Below the pieces are notes generated by a model. It saw only the letters and a program-made list of their open reading frames with translations, did not search any database and was not told the DNA's origin. DNA of 64,000 bases. Source: Adineta steineri (lineage: Eukaryota > Rotifera > Eurotatoria > Adinetida > Adinetidae). Both the position numbers and the translations under genes were made by a program. Positions 21,760-33,242 of the stretch are shown piece after piece. Position 1 is the stretch's first letter, and every line of letters begins with the position of its first letter. The stretch spans positions 265,696 through 329,695 of the forward strand of contig CAJNOI010000039.1 of the NCBI GenBank assembly GCA_905250115.1. Reading direction: 5' to 3'.

Positions 21760-22741
21760 TCTATTAGTTAGTTCCATTATCTTTATATATTCAACTATTT
21801 AACTTTTTTTTTTTAATATTCTTCAATTTTTTTGCGTATTTTTTTCAAAATTTTCGATTCTAATAAAATATGCAAACTTAAAACGTATTATGATTGTTAG
21901 CATCTTGTGAACTATTTCAAATATGTACAATAATCACGAGTGTGGGTGTTGATGTTTAAAAAACAGACTGGCCTATCCATAAACATTAAATATATTTCAC
22001 TGCATTACAGCAGCGATAAATAATTTCATTTTTAAAAACAGTTAAAAAACTACAGAGAAAGAAAGAAAGATAGCGGGATAGAGAAATGAGAGAACGAAAA
22101 AACGAAAGATTAATGAAGCAAATAGAAAAGAGAAGAACAAGAAAAAAAGTACACTAATTTTTTGTTTTATATTTTCTTTTAAATTTTGTGTAGTAGTCTT
22201 CTTTCTATCCTATTCGGATGCATATATAATGACACTGAGAGTGTTGTGCGATTTAATTCAGGTTCATATAAATCAATAAATGACGCTCTTCAAAAGACTC
22301 ACTCAGCTCTTTCTCGTAGAACTCGCGTTACTAAACAACTACCAAGCTATTGATATATACAATTAAACAAATCAGAAGTCAGATTTGAATTCTTCGACTC
22401 CGATTACCTTTCGGTTAACCCTTATAAAAAATCCTTTTGTATCTTTACATATAGTTTATTACTTCGATGAGTTGAAGATAATTTAACAAAATCAAATAAG
22501 TCTTTCTTTTCATTTTATTTCTTTACATACAATAACAAGAAAATAGATACTATACAGTTTTTTTGTTGATCGTACACTGTTTTATTATCATTATTTATAT
22601 GAAAAAAGAACGTTGCTATGAATATGACTTTGTCATTGTTTACTTCTTTTATAAAACAAAAACTTTTAGTTGAAAGATCGACATAATAGGAAGAAAAATA
22701 AATACATTTATGAAATAATAGATATTGATTATAACCGAGAT
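21760..22741. other. intergenic region between peptide gene and EZH2-like gene
   Basis: This is about 1 kb. The left end contains an AATAAA near 21861 that could end the peptide transcript. A purine-rich tract (GAAAGAAAGA and similar) spans 22050-22140. The right part is the 3' UTR side of the EZH2-like gene. No other gene is seen. Confidence 0.5.
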
Positions 22742-25700
22742 TTAATCAGATGATGGTCGTACAAGTATATAATTATCAGGAAAACGTTTTAGAATAATTA
22801 AACCATCTTGTTCAGAATCATCAACACGTTCATTATTAACAAATTGCTGACGTTGATGTGCATCATACATATATTCAAAAAATAATTCATCACCTTGAAA
22901 TATGGCTTGTTTAGCGTATATACCAATACGATAATCACCTTGAAGAAAATAAATAATATTAAAATTTTATTTAAGTCAAATTATGAATATATTTACCATT
23001 GACTAGTTTTATTTTTGGAACACAATTAGGTTTTGATGAGTGATTAGCAAAACTAAACAGATAAGAATAGATCAAACAAATTAGTTTGTGTGTAGTAACT
23101 AACCGAATTTTATTTCCAAATTGTCGAGCATCAACACAACGTTCTTCATCAAGATTAAATAAATAAGAACAAGCTTGTTTATCGTAAAGTCGACCTCGAC
23201 GATCAGCTTCTTCTTCCGTAATAATTTCTCCTGTATATTCTGCAATTAAATCCCCTGGATAAGCAACAGGAGAACCAAGAAAAGCACCATAACCAGCAAC
23301 TAAAATCAAATAAGCGATAAAGAATTTATTTTCAAATGAAAATTTACCATCAGATTCTGCAATAAGAATTTGTTTATATAATTTTCGTTGTAATGATATA
23401 TTTGCACATGTAATCATTGGTAAATTTGATGATATATTTGAATTAATTGATGTTCTTGAGCTTGTACGTTTTGTTTGACTTCGATTTAGTTTATATAATG
23501 GTTCAACGTTCCGACATGATCGAAGACTATGTTGTCTTGTTGGTAAGTTTCCATTCATTTTCAATTTTATATTTCGTCGAGATAAACTTGGTAATGTTTT
23601 TCGTTCAATAAATGATGTTTCTGGTTCGCTAAATAAAGATAAAAATATTTCTTTTCGTTTTCTTCTTTAATTTTTCAAATAAAATCAATTTACGATTTAA
23701 TTATTGGATTTAAATCATTGATTTCATTAAGAAATAATGATGCACCACATTTATGACATAAATCAGGATCACATTCACGTCCTTCTGCACAACATAAACA
23801 ATTATTTAATAAACATGCACCTTTGCAAGTACAACCAGGAAATCGATGTGGACAATCTATTGAACAATTACAATACTTTTCACAATATGTTCCATTTTTC
23901 ATACAATAACAATTTTCATTTGATAATGTACATGGTCCATCATGTAAACATGGTTGATATGCTGATTTGAAAGTATTATTACTATTATTTAAATGTTTTT
24001 TAATATGAAAAAGAAAAGCTCGTGTTGCACCATCTAACATTTTTCGTCGATAGGGTTGACGTATAATAAATGATAAATTATTTGTTGCTACTATTCGATT
24101 AGAGAAATATTTCGTATCTAAGATAAATTGCTGATAAAAATCTTGACAAGTTCGATGATCATTAAACATTTGTTTTATTGCACATAAATCACCATCGAAT
24201 AGAAAATAAAATAAACGAAATAAAGTTCGATCAGTTAATGTCCAATTATTAGCTAGAGATATTTGTTGTTGTTGTTGTTCTGATGTATTAGTCATATGAT
24301 TTTCTATACGTGATAATAATTGTTGAGAGGTTAATTTTTTTTGATTTTCAATTAATTGTAAATGAGAATCAAGATAAAGATCAGTACGAAAATTTTCATT
24401 ATGAGAATAAATTAATTTATTTGACGATGATATACGACGAAATGGAGTTGATTTTCGTCGACGTTTATTAACATTTTCATTTAAATCAGATGATATTGAA
24501 CGATATGTTTGAGAATGACTAGATTCTTCGTTGATATGAGATGGTGGTGATAAAGAACGTTTTAAATGCTCACGTTCATGTTTATAACATGATGAACTAC
24601 AGGGAGATGATTGATTATCATTACATATAGAAATTTGTTCAGGTAATGGAAGATGAGAAGATTTTTCTTTGTGTAATAAACAACTATTTTAAAGAGAAAA
24701 ATATATATATATCAAAATACTTTATACACTGATATTATTTCGAATGAATCTTACTTATATGTATAACAACGTGAACAAAATCGAGAACACCATGGTTTTA
24801 TAATAAGATCATCAATATCAATATCGACTGTATCATATATATCAATATTTGAAGGATACTGAATATGTTTATCTCCAGTAATTTCTTCTTGATTTGCAAT
24901 AATGATGAGTCTTGTACGTGGTGTAATATCACGATGATAATCTAAATAAAATGTCTTCTTTGAATTAAATGAAATTTTTTATATTGTTGTCTTACGAAGT
25001 ATTGCATCAATAATTTGCTCGTTGGAATATGTATCCCAAACTATATTCGATCGTATAGTTTGATAGAGTATTTCTAATGATTGTTCATCGAGTCTTTTTT
25101 CTAATAAAAAAACAAGTTAAAATTATCAGAACTATTATATATAAAAACGATATTTTATACTGCGTGTTAAACTGTTGTCTTGGTTTGTTGATTCACCAGA
25201 TATTGAATTAATCAATTTTTGATCTTCAGCATTAAATGTATCTCCTAAATATGGAATACCAATGAGAGCACCACGCGTAGCTATATTTCTCGTTGTTGGT
25301 ACATACGATATTAATTCTCGTATTGCAGATACTGTTGGCATTATTGTAGCAATTGTAGTATTCTTTTGTGATTTTTGATTATTACCATCTGATATGGTAA
25401 CTGAAATTGTTTGAATATTATCATCATCATCATCAGTATTGAATTCTCTAGAAGAATTTAGGAGAGGAAATGTTAATGGCTGTAGTGGTGGACGTTGATT
25501 CACATTTCGTAGAATATGGCTGAATAAAAAAGTGATAGTAGAACAAGATGCGAACTATGAACTTTTATATTTTCAAAGTAACTTACCGAATGGATTTTTG
25601 TGTAGTTTTATGTGTTGTACGAAATAATTTAATATATTCACGTTCAACAGCTTGTTGAAGAACATCTGTCTTTTTCTTAGAAGAAATTAAAAAAAATGAA

Positions 25701-25785
25701 AATTTTATCGAAAATTTGATTATCTTCTTACATCATTCAACAATGGCTGTTGAGATGGATTGATACTATTTCTTGTTTCACGCAT
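22742..25785 (-). CDS. EZH2: Enhancer of zeste (EZH2) histone H3K27 methyltransferase
   Basis: Ten coding exons: 25732-25785 (start), 25587-25675, 25161-25519, 24996-25100, 24755-24941, 23694-24683, 23348-23628, 23104-23299, 22997-23052 and 22742-22938. They total 837 residues in frame. The order matches E(z): an N-terminal YMRETRN segment, an FCSRCYTYNCLLH motif, a SANT-like region, then a Cys-rich CXC domain (CTLSNENCYCMKNGTYC and following). The C-terminal SET domain holds AEYTGEIITEEEADRRG, GNKIR and FANHSSKPNC, ending with ELFFEYMYD. The catalytic equivalents of EZH2 Tyr641, Ala677, Ala687, His689 and Tyr726 are all present; Asp725 is Glu. Known role: catalytic subunit of PRC2, methylating H3K27. 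The start at 25785 is chosen because upstream sequence looks like a 5' UTR exon with in-frame stops. It is longer than human EZH2, with a Ser/Asn-rich insert. The gene is head to head with PASK. Confidence 0.92.
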
Positions 25786-26053
25786 ATATTTTTTTAATAA
25801 TCGATATTGAACAATGTTCTAAAATAAGAACTCGTAGATATCGAATTCCGAAAAGTCTATATGAAACGAAAAGTTGAATTACATTAGATTGACCAATTGA
25901 AATTAACTATTAACATTACTGGTCAATATTTAATCAATAGGTAATAATGCTCTCTCCAATGGATAAATCATGGAATACTATACAAAGAAAAAACGAAAAT
26001 TGTCTCTCTGTTTTATATCTGTTGTTTTCAATTTATAACAAGTTCATCATCTG
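25786..26053. promoter_or_regulatory. bidirectional promoter region between EZH2-like and PASK genes
   Basis: About 270 bp separate two divergent start codons, so both genes must share regulatory DNA here. A small 5' UTR intron of the EZH2-like gene fits at about 25819-25880 (GTAATTC to TTTTAG on the minus strand). No TATA box is evident. Confidence 0.5.
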
Positions 26054-29000
26054 ATGGCAACGTACGGTGATACATTAAATCAAACATTTCCTGGTGTATC
26101 ATCCAATGAAGATGGCGAATTACATCGTACATTTCATACTCCATCAAATAATACAAAATCAGCTGGTTTCACTTTTGAACAACAGTTTTTGTTTGGTAAG
26201 AAAATAATGTGTTTTAGGGTGTATAATATTTTGTTTTTGAATATTAGATAATGCATGTCATTCAATAACATATCAACCACCAACGGTATCATGTCAACAA
26301 ATGACCACAGAACATCTTGATCGTTTATGTTACTCTCCCAAGCCATCATTTTCCCCTCGTTTTACTTCTCAACCACAACAACAATTCTCATCATTACCTA
26401 ATAATCGTCTTAATCCATTTCGTGCATTTCTTATTGTTAATCGTTTAACATCATCAATAGTTAGTGTTAATCGTCAAGCTTGTGAATATTTTTGGTATAC
26501 AGAAAATGAACTTAAAAATAAAACAATCGAAAATTTAATAGTTGATGAGAAATCTTTATCTGTTGTTACAGATTCATTTTTAAGTCAACAAAGTGGACTA
26601 ACAAAAATTCTTGCGGGAAAAATTGTTTATGTTCTTCTTGGTACAGGTGAACGTGCTCGTTTTTCTTTATTCATACAAGATCTTGATAATGATCAAGTTC
26701 CATTACGTTTTTATGGTTTTGAACCTATACATATTATGCAAGCAGATATAACTTGTGATAAACAAGGTTTAATTCTTTCATCGGATCATTATTTTTCAAT
26801 ATTATTTCATAATACAATGATTGATAATAATCATTTAAATGAAAATCAACATATTGGAGATTTTATTCCATCATTAAAAGATAAATTAAAATTTAAACAA
26901 TTATTAACACATCGAACATATCGAACAACTGGTTTATTAAATAGTGAAAAAAATCTATTTATACCATTAATGTTAAATATATTAAAAAGTAATGAGGATA
27001 ATATTCAATTAAATATATCAATTATGTCAAATATTAGTGGATTAATTATGTTAGATGAAACATATTCTATTCGCGCATATAATCCTTATTTTATACAATG
27101 TTTACTTGGTTATCGTTCACTTGATTTAATTAATCATGTAAATAATAAAGAAATTTATCTTTAAATATTCTAATTCTCACTTTATTTTTTGTTTTATCTT
27201 ATAGAATATTACTGAAATAATACCAGACTTCAATGAATTAAATGGTACTCAATCAAATAATCTTTCTATTAGTACAAATAATGATCATGATGAAGAAAAT
27301 CTATCATGTCAATCATTAATCGGTGATGATGAACCAAGTACAAGTGATGGTTCATCAAATACACTAAATGATTCATCAATTGATAATACACCAAAATCAG
27401 CTCGAATTTTTAATTCAATAGAAAATAAGATTATCAATGAAAAATTACAATCAAATATTTTACCTATTGATAAAAGATTACCTACAAATGGTATATCGTC
27501 ATTTAAAACTACATCAACACCAGTAACAAAATCAGCAATTAAATCTGAGATTAAAATTGATTCGGATGATCAAGCAGGTTTGAAATAATATTTTTTTATT
27601 TAAAATAAAATTACTTTTTGTTTTTCTATCTTCTAGTTTTTCTTCAAACAATAGGTAAACATAAAAATGGAACATGTATTGGTGTTACATATACATTACG
27701 TCGTCTTGATTTACCTGATGGTACATATAGATATTGTATGTGGTTATCACGTGATAATACTGATCCACATTTAATTGAAATGCAAAAACTACTTGATCAT
27801 AATCAATCAATAATACCAATTGATGATTTATCAACATCATTTTTAAATGTATCATCATCATTAAACGATAATCAAACATTTGATTCAAAATATATTATTA
27901 CACGACAACGTGGTCGTGGAGGTTATGGTCAAGTTTATCTTGGTCATGAAAAATCGAATGAATCAAATAAAGTTGTTATTAAATTTATTAAAAAAACTAA
28001 AATTAAACTTCATCGATATGTTGAAAGTTTTGAACCAAAAAAACGAATTCTATTTGAAGTTGCAGTACTTAAACAATTAAAACATCGAAATATTGTCGAA
28101 GTAAGATATATTTTATCAAATAAAAGCAAATAAACAGAAGTTTTATCATGAAATGTTTATATAATACACTCTATATTTAGATATTGGATGCATTCGATAC
28201 AGATAATTATGTTCAAATGATAATGCCATTACATGGTCAAGGTATTGATTTGTATGAATTTATTGAAAAAGGTGCAAAAATTGATGAATCATTAGCAAGT
28301 TATATTTTTCGACAGGTAAAATTTTTCAATAGCAACTACAATAGTTTCTATAAAATCATTTAGGTGGTCGATGCTGTTAGTTATTTACATCGTAATCATA
28401 TTGCTCATCAAGATATAAAAGATGAAAATCTAATTATTGATGAACAATTTCATATCAAACTTATTGATTTCGGTTCAGCTATATCTATTACACAAGCAGA
28501 TATGTATACAAGTAATTTTGGTGGTACAACTGAATTTTGTTGTCCAGAATTTTTTCAAACTGGAAGGTTTGGAAAAATATTCATCTTATTTTTTGTTTTT
28601 TACTATATATTCTTTATTGAAATAGTTGTCAACCATATGTAGCTGATATATGGGCAATGATGGTAACATTATATGTAATTATTTTTCGTCGATATCCATT
28701 TTTAAATCCTGATGAAATCAAACGTTGTCAATTAGATATAAAATTTCTTCAATCACGTATTTCAGACGAACTTTATGATTTAATTACATCAACACTTATA
28801 CGTCAGCCATATCATCGTTTAACAATGTATGAAATTGAAAAACATGAATGGATTCTACAGCCATTTAATAGTGAATTTTATTCATGGAATACTGTTACAC
28901 AAAATTCTTTAGGTAAACAATTATTGAAAAAACAATATCTCTCATTGGAATTTTTCTTTTTTTGTTTCAGAAGAAACATTTTTAACTGGTAATCATTTAC

Positions 29001-29158
29001 CAAGTGGTGATGATGATAATAGTAATGATCATTCATTTGCTAGTTTAACACGGCAAATACAAAATCAATTTCATTTATTTGAAAAAACTAAAAAAGATAA
29101 TCAATCAGATAAGAATAATCTTTTTGCTTATTTAAATTGTAAACATGCTTCAATTTAA
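26054..29158 (+). CDS. PASK: PAS domain-containing serine/threonine kinase
   Basis: Eight exons: 26054-26195, 26248-27137, 27205-27577, 27637-28100, 28181-28315, 28364-28566, 28626-28912 and 28971-29158. They total 893 residues in frame. The N-terminal third contains a PAS-like domain (FRAFLIVNRLTSSIVSVNRQ). The kinase domain starts near residue 553 with GRGGYGQV, the ATP lysine in VVIKFIKK (K584), SYIFRQVVDAVSYL, KDEN, and DFG at 703-705. FIKK, GLDLY/FEFI and IKLIDFGSA-type stretches match animal PASK. The HRD motif is HQD (683-685): Asp is kept and Arg is Gln. The APE motif is CPE. Known role: nutrient-responsive kinase regulating glycogen and lipid metabolism, reported to be active without activation-loop phosphorylation, which fits loss of the HRD Arg. 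An acidic, Asn-rich linker separates the PAS and kinase parts. Confidence 0.9.
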
Positions 29159-29957
29159 ATTTATTTGTTTGTTGTTTTTTCTCTCTTCTTCTTCTTCTTT
29201 GTCTTTATCAGATATAGATTTCTACTATTTTTGTTCTCTCTCAAATTATTAATTGTGTCAGATATATATATTGTCTATTTGTTGTATAAAACCATAAATA
29301 GTAGAGTACAAAAAAAATGAATTTATTTGATTATTAATAAATATGAAACTGACTTTATTTTAATGAGTAAAACAAAATAAATGTTTTTCTTTTCTCAAAG
29401 ATTCTATGAATATATTATATAAATAATCCTATAACAGAATTCAATACGACTAATTACGTATTATTCTCATGAGAATGTGTTGACCCTTAGAGAGATTACA
29501 TGTTCGTAAACAGGGGTGGTGCGAATTAGCCAACACTGGAGGGGGCGGGGAGAGGGTGTTACGCCCCCGACACCCTTCGGTTGCGCCATCCCTGTTCGTA
29601 AATCTGTTGTTTTATGAAAAAGAATTTTTTTTTATACTTTTGATTTCTTTTAACATCTTTTATATATCATCTATCTTAATTTATACTATAGAAAAGCGTC
29701 ATCGATTAAGTCTAATGACTTTGACATTTACCATTTGTTACTTGTTAGAAGTAAAACATGGTTCATTTACATTATTACTTTACTGAACATTAGGCGACCA
29801 CACTAATCGTTCTATAATTTGTGTATATCACAAGGGAAGAAGAAAGAAAAAGAATCCATGAAGAAAATTTATGTGCTTGGATATGTCAATCAAATGTATA
29901 TGGACTAAATATATTGACAGCTGTTAGTTTTATTGTGCTATAACAAATCACATTCAT
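29159..29957. other. PASK 3' flank and intergenic DNA
   Basis: AT-rich DNA with a TTC tract at 29188-29200 and AATAAAT near 29336. It contains the hAT MITE listed separately. No other gene is supported. Confidence 0.5.
29511..29594 (+). mobile_element. hAT-type MITE with perfect 8-bp target site duplication
   Basis: This 84-bp element begins CAGGGGTGGTGCGAA and ends GGTTGCGCCATCCCTG, a terminal inverted repeat of about 14 bp with three mismatches. It is flanked by identical TTCGTAAA octamers at 29503-29510 and 29595-29602. The interior is strikingly GC-rich for this genome and holds a stem: AGGGTGT pairs with ACACCCT across about 10 nt. It has no coding capacity. Known of the family: hAT transposases make 8-bp duplications and many hAT ends begin CAGGG. 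Confidence 0.9.
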
Positions 29958-30326
29958 ATGTGGAATTCTCAATTGGTTCTATCAATATTTATATTGAAAT
30001 ATCTTCTATCTATTGGTATTTATTCGCAAGGTAAATTTTGATGAATAACAAATAAGAATTTCTATTGATTTTTGTTTTTAAAAGAAATATTTATTATTGA
30101 TGAAAATAACAATTCAACAAATGACGAGTATATAATTTCAACAAAAGATCCATTACCAACATGGACAAATCAACAATTAATTGTGTGTTTTATTAGTGTT
30201 TCACTTGGTACTCTTTTATTTTTTGTTACATTTATTGTACCTGCTATGATTATTATACGTCGTGCAAGACGTGATAAAAATCGTTTTGATCTAAGAGAAT
30301 TAAGACGTATGAGTGATTTTATGTAA
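29958..30326 (+). CDS. small type I single-pass membrane protein, unrecognised
   Basis: Two exons (29958-30030, 30085-30326) join in phase to give 104 residues. Exon 1 is essentially a signal peptide (MWNSQLVLSIFILKYLLSIG). A short acidic, Asn-rich ectodomain with one NST glycosylation sequon follows, then one membrane span (about residues 58-82, CFISVSLGTLLFFVTFIVP). A strongly basic 20-residue tail (RRARRDKN...) completes the type I layout. It resembles no family I can name. The short size and tail suggest a membrane regulator or adaptor (inference). AATAAA follows 11 bp after the stop. The gene lies between PASK and the S28 peptidase on the same strand. Confidence 0.7.
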
Positions 30327-30687
30327 TGTATTGAATAAAGATTAAAAATATATAATCATATTGTTTTTGTTTGTAATTGTTTTTATTTCTATATAATATT
30401 TACTAATAAGATCGAAAGATAATAAATTTTTTTTAACAATAGAAATTAGGTCTTCTCAAAATCTCAAATTTCATATTTTGCTAAAATAACAGGTGTTTCG
30501 TAATACTTCATAGAAGCAACAGTTTTACATTTTTGACCTGACAAAGACTTTTTTCTTTATCATTTTTAACAATATCTAAGCGTTGTCATTGTTTTAAGAT
30601 CAACAAAAGAATATTCTAGTCATTACATATATATATATATCTATAAATTTAGATAAGATTTTTCTTTTTGTTCTTTATTTGGCAAAC
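30327..30687. other. intergenic spacer
   Basis: This 360-bp AT-rich spacer has the poly(A) region of the small membrane protein at its left end and the promoter of the S28 peptidase at its right. A (TA) run is present near 30629-30640. Nothing else is seen. Confidence 0.5.
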
Positions 30688-32513
30688 ATGTATATTCCAC
30701 AATTGTTCGTTATTGGCATAGTTCTCGTACCATTATTAATTGATGCTCTTCCACTTTTTCATCGTGGTCGACCACGTGGTGGTATGGTTGGTGCACCTAA
30801 ACGACGTTCTCATTTGATATTTCATCAAAAAAAATCACCAAGTGATGAAATATGGTATACACAACAACTTGATCATTTTAATCCTGCTGATATACGAACA
30901 TGGCAACAACGATTCTTTGTAAATAGTGAACACTGGAAACAAGGTGGACCTGTTTTTATTCAAATTGGAGGTGAAGGTCCAGCTGATCCGATATGGATGA
31001 CTGAAGGACAATGGATAAAATATGCTCAAACACATGGTGCAATTTGTGTCATGCTTGAACATCGTTTCTATGGAAAAAGTCATCCAACAGAGTATATACT
31101 ATAAAAAGAATTTAATGAAATTATTGATCATTTTGTTTTTTGTTATTTAGAGATCTTAGTACAGACAATTTAAGATATTTAACTAGTGAACAAGCACTTG
31201 CCGATTTAGCAACATTTCGAGAATATTTCAATGAAAAATATGGAGTATCAGAACAAACGAAGTGGATTTCATTTGGTGGATCATATCCAGGTTCATTATC
31301 AGCATGGTTTCGTTTGAAATATCCACATCTTGTTCATGGTGCTATTTCAGCTAGTAGTCCTATGACTGCTTTAACTGATTTTAGCGGTTAGTTTTTATTC
31401 ATATTCTTATGTAAAACTATACACTTTTTTTCGGATATGAATAGAATATTTGGTTGTTGTACGTAATTCACTTGCAACTTATGATGAAAAATGTAATGAA
31501 GCAGTTAGTGGTGCAATAAAAGTAATGCAAGATTTGGTAAAATCAAGTGATGGTCGTGCAACTTTAAAAAATGCTTTTCGGTAACTTGAAAAGAACTTCA
31601 GTTATTTGAATATCATTTTTTTCTTGATAATAGTTTATGTGATCCAATTGAAACACAAAATGATGTTGATAACTTTTTTGGAACAGTTACTGGTAATTTC
31701 GAAGGTGTTGTTCAATATAATAAAGATAATCGAGCATTCGAAGTAATTTATTTATTAAAATAATTCAATAATTTCTTTCTTATAAATTAGGGTGCCCGTG
31801 CAACTAATATCACAATTGATGTTGTATGTAAAACAATGCTTGATACAAATGAACCAGACATTCTCCGACGTATGACAAATGTTAATAATATGTTATTAGA
31901 AGCATATAGTCAAACATGTCTTGATGCTGGTTATATGAGTATGATAAATCAATTACGACAAACATCATGGAATGCATCAGCATCCGAAGGTGGTCGACAA
32001 TGGACATATCAAACATGTGTTGAATTTGGGTTCTTTCAATCATCAAATGATCCTCAACAACCATTTGGAAATAATTTTCCAGCTTCGTAAGAAAATTTTA
32101 ATATAAATTGAATGATTTATTCTTATGTGTATATATAGATTTTTTGTTCAACAATGTTCGGATATATTTGGCCCTAAATTTGATGATATTCTTCTTGAAC
32201 GTGGTATTAATTTTACTAATGCATTTTATGGTGCTGAGGGATTTTCTGGTTCAAGAGTTTTATTTGTTAATGGAGCTATTGATCCATGGCATGCATTAAG
32301 TTTTACTAAAGATCCTCCACATAATAATAGTGCTATATTCTTATCAAGTATGTTAAATAATAATAATTGTTCATTCTGAATATAATAATATCGATTTGTT
32401 TTCTAGGTACAGCTCATTGTGCTGATATGTATCCAGATGCCGAATGGGATCCAGTAGAATTAAGACAAGCTCGTCAAACGATTAGTGATACTATTGGAAA
32501 ATGGTTACAATGA
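30688..32513 (+). CDS. secreted serine carboxypeptidase, peptidase family S28
   Basis: Seven exons: 30688-31091, 31151-31386, 31445-31580, 31634-31742, 31791-32086, 32139-32347 and 32407-32513. They encode 498 residues. The start is the ATG at 30688, giving a signal peptide ([17 protein letters not shown]). Family landmarks are the propeptide-end motif [32 protein letters not shown] and the nucleophile Ser179 in [10 protein letters not shown]. The Asp is in VNGAIDPWH and the His in [10 protein letters not shown], so the triad is complete. Known family members are lysosomal or secreted prolyl carboxypeptidase, DPP7 and thymus-specific serine protease (PRSS16); they cleave after Pro near peptide ends. 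The sequence resembles the PRSS16/K12H4.7 branch most. The usual GGSYGG is GGSYPG. Several N-glycosylation sequons are present. Confidence 0.9.
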
Positions 32514-33242
32514 TTTTCTCGAACATTATACGCATAATAAACTAGCGATTAATTTGTGTCTTTCATTCTTTTTTTCCTCTTATATTTTAATAAAATATAT
32601 CTTTTTCTTCAAACTAATAATAACAATACTATTCATATTCTATAGAGATAAATCAATTTGAAACGGCAATCTAACTCTTATGAATAACTACAGATACATT
32701 ATTAAATAATATTACTCTTTGAAAAATTAGTTAGTATCTGTTAAATCTATCTAAAATTTTATATATACCTAAACGAGTGACCTCTATGATTCGTTGTATA
32801 TCATATTATATCCAATTAATAAAATCTTTATATACCTCAAGTACTTTCTGTTAATCAATATAAAAATTCTAATGTTAAACTTTCTTTTTTTTGAGAAAAA
32901 AAACATAAAAACTTCATCGATAATTCTCCATTGAGGTTCTACTCAACTCCTTCAATGCTCCATCACAATGACAGCAATGTCGACGAATGGATGAACGAGA
33001 ATAAATGCATAGCTTATAATCGATACTGAATCGCATATACTCTATATATATACATATATATACATAACCTTGTTTTGTTTGGTTATTTATTTTCTTACTT
33101 GTCTTCTATTTTTCTTCCAAAAAAAGACGAGTTTGACATCAAACTTGTTGAAATTCTCTTGATCTTCATGTGATTACAGTATGAAAAATTATTTTTTGTG
33201 GGAAAATATGTTTTTATATATGTTATTTTTAGGTATGAAGAT
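32514..33242. other. intergenic region upstream of the EMSY-like gene
   Basis: This 730-bp AT-rich region contains AATAAAATA at about 32590 (poly(A) signal for the peptidase) and a (TA) run near 33045-33060. The sequence just before 33235 (TGTTATTTTTAG) looks like a splice acceptor, so an upstream 5' UTR exon of the EMSY-like gene is likely. Confidence 0.5.

Noticed and set aside
30679-30687. Upstream TTG start for the S28 peptidase
   Set aside because: Eukaryotic initiation at the ATG at 30688 gives a normal signal peptide.
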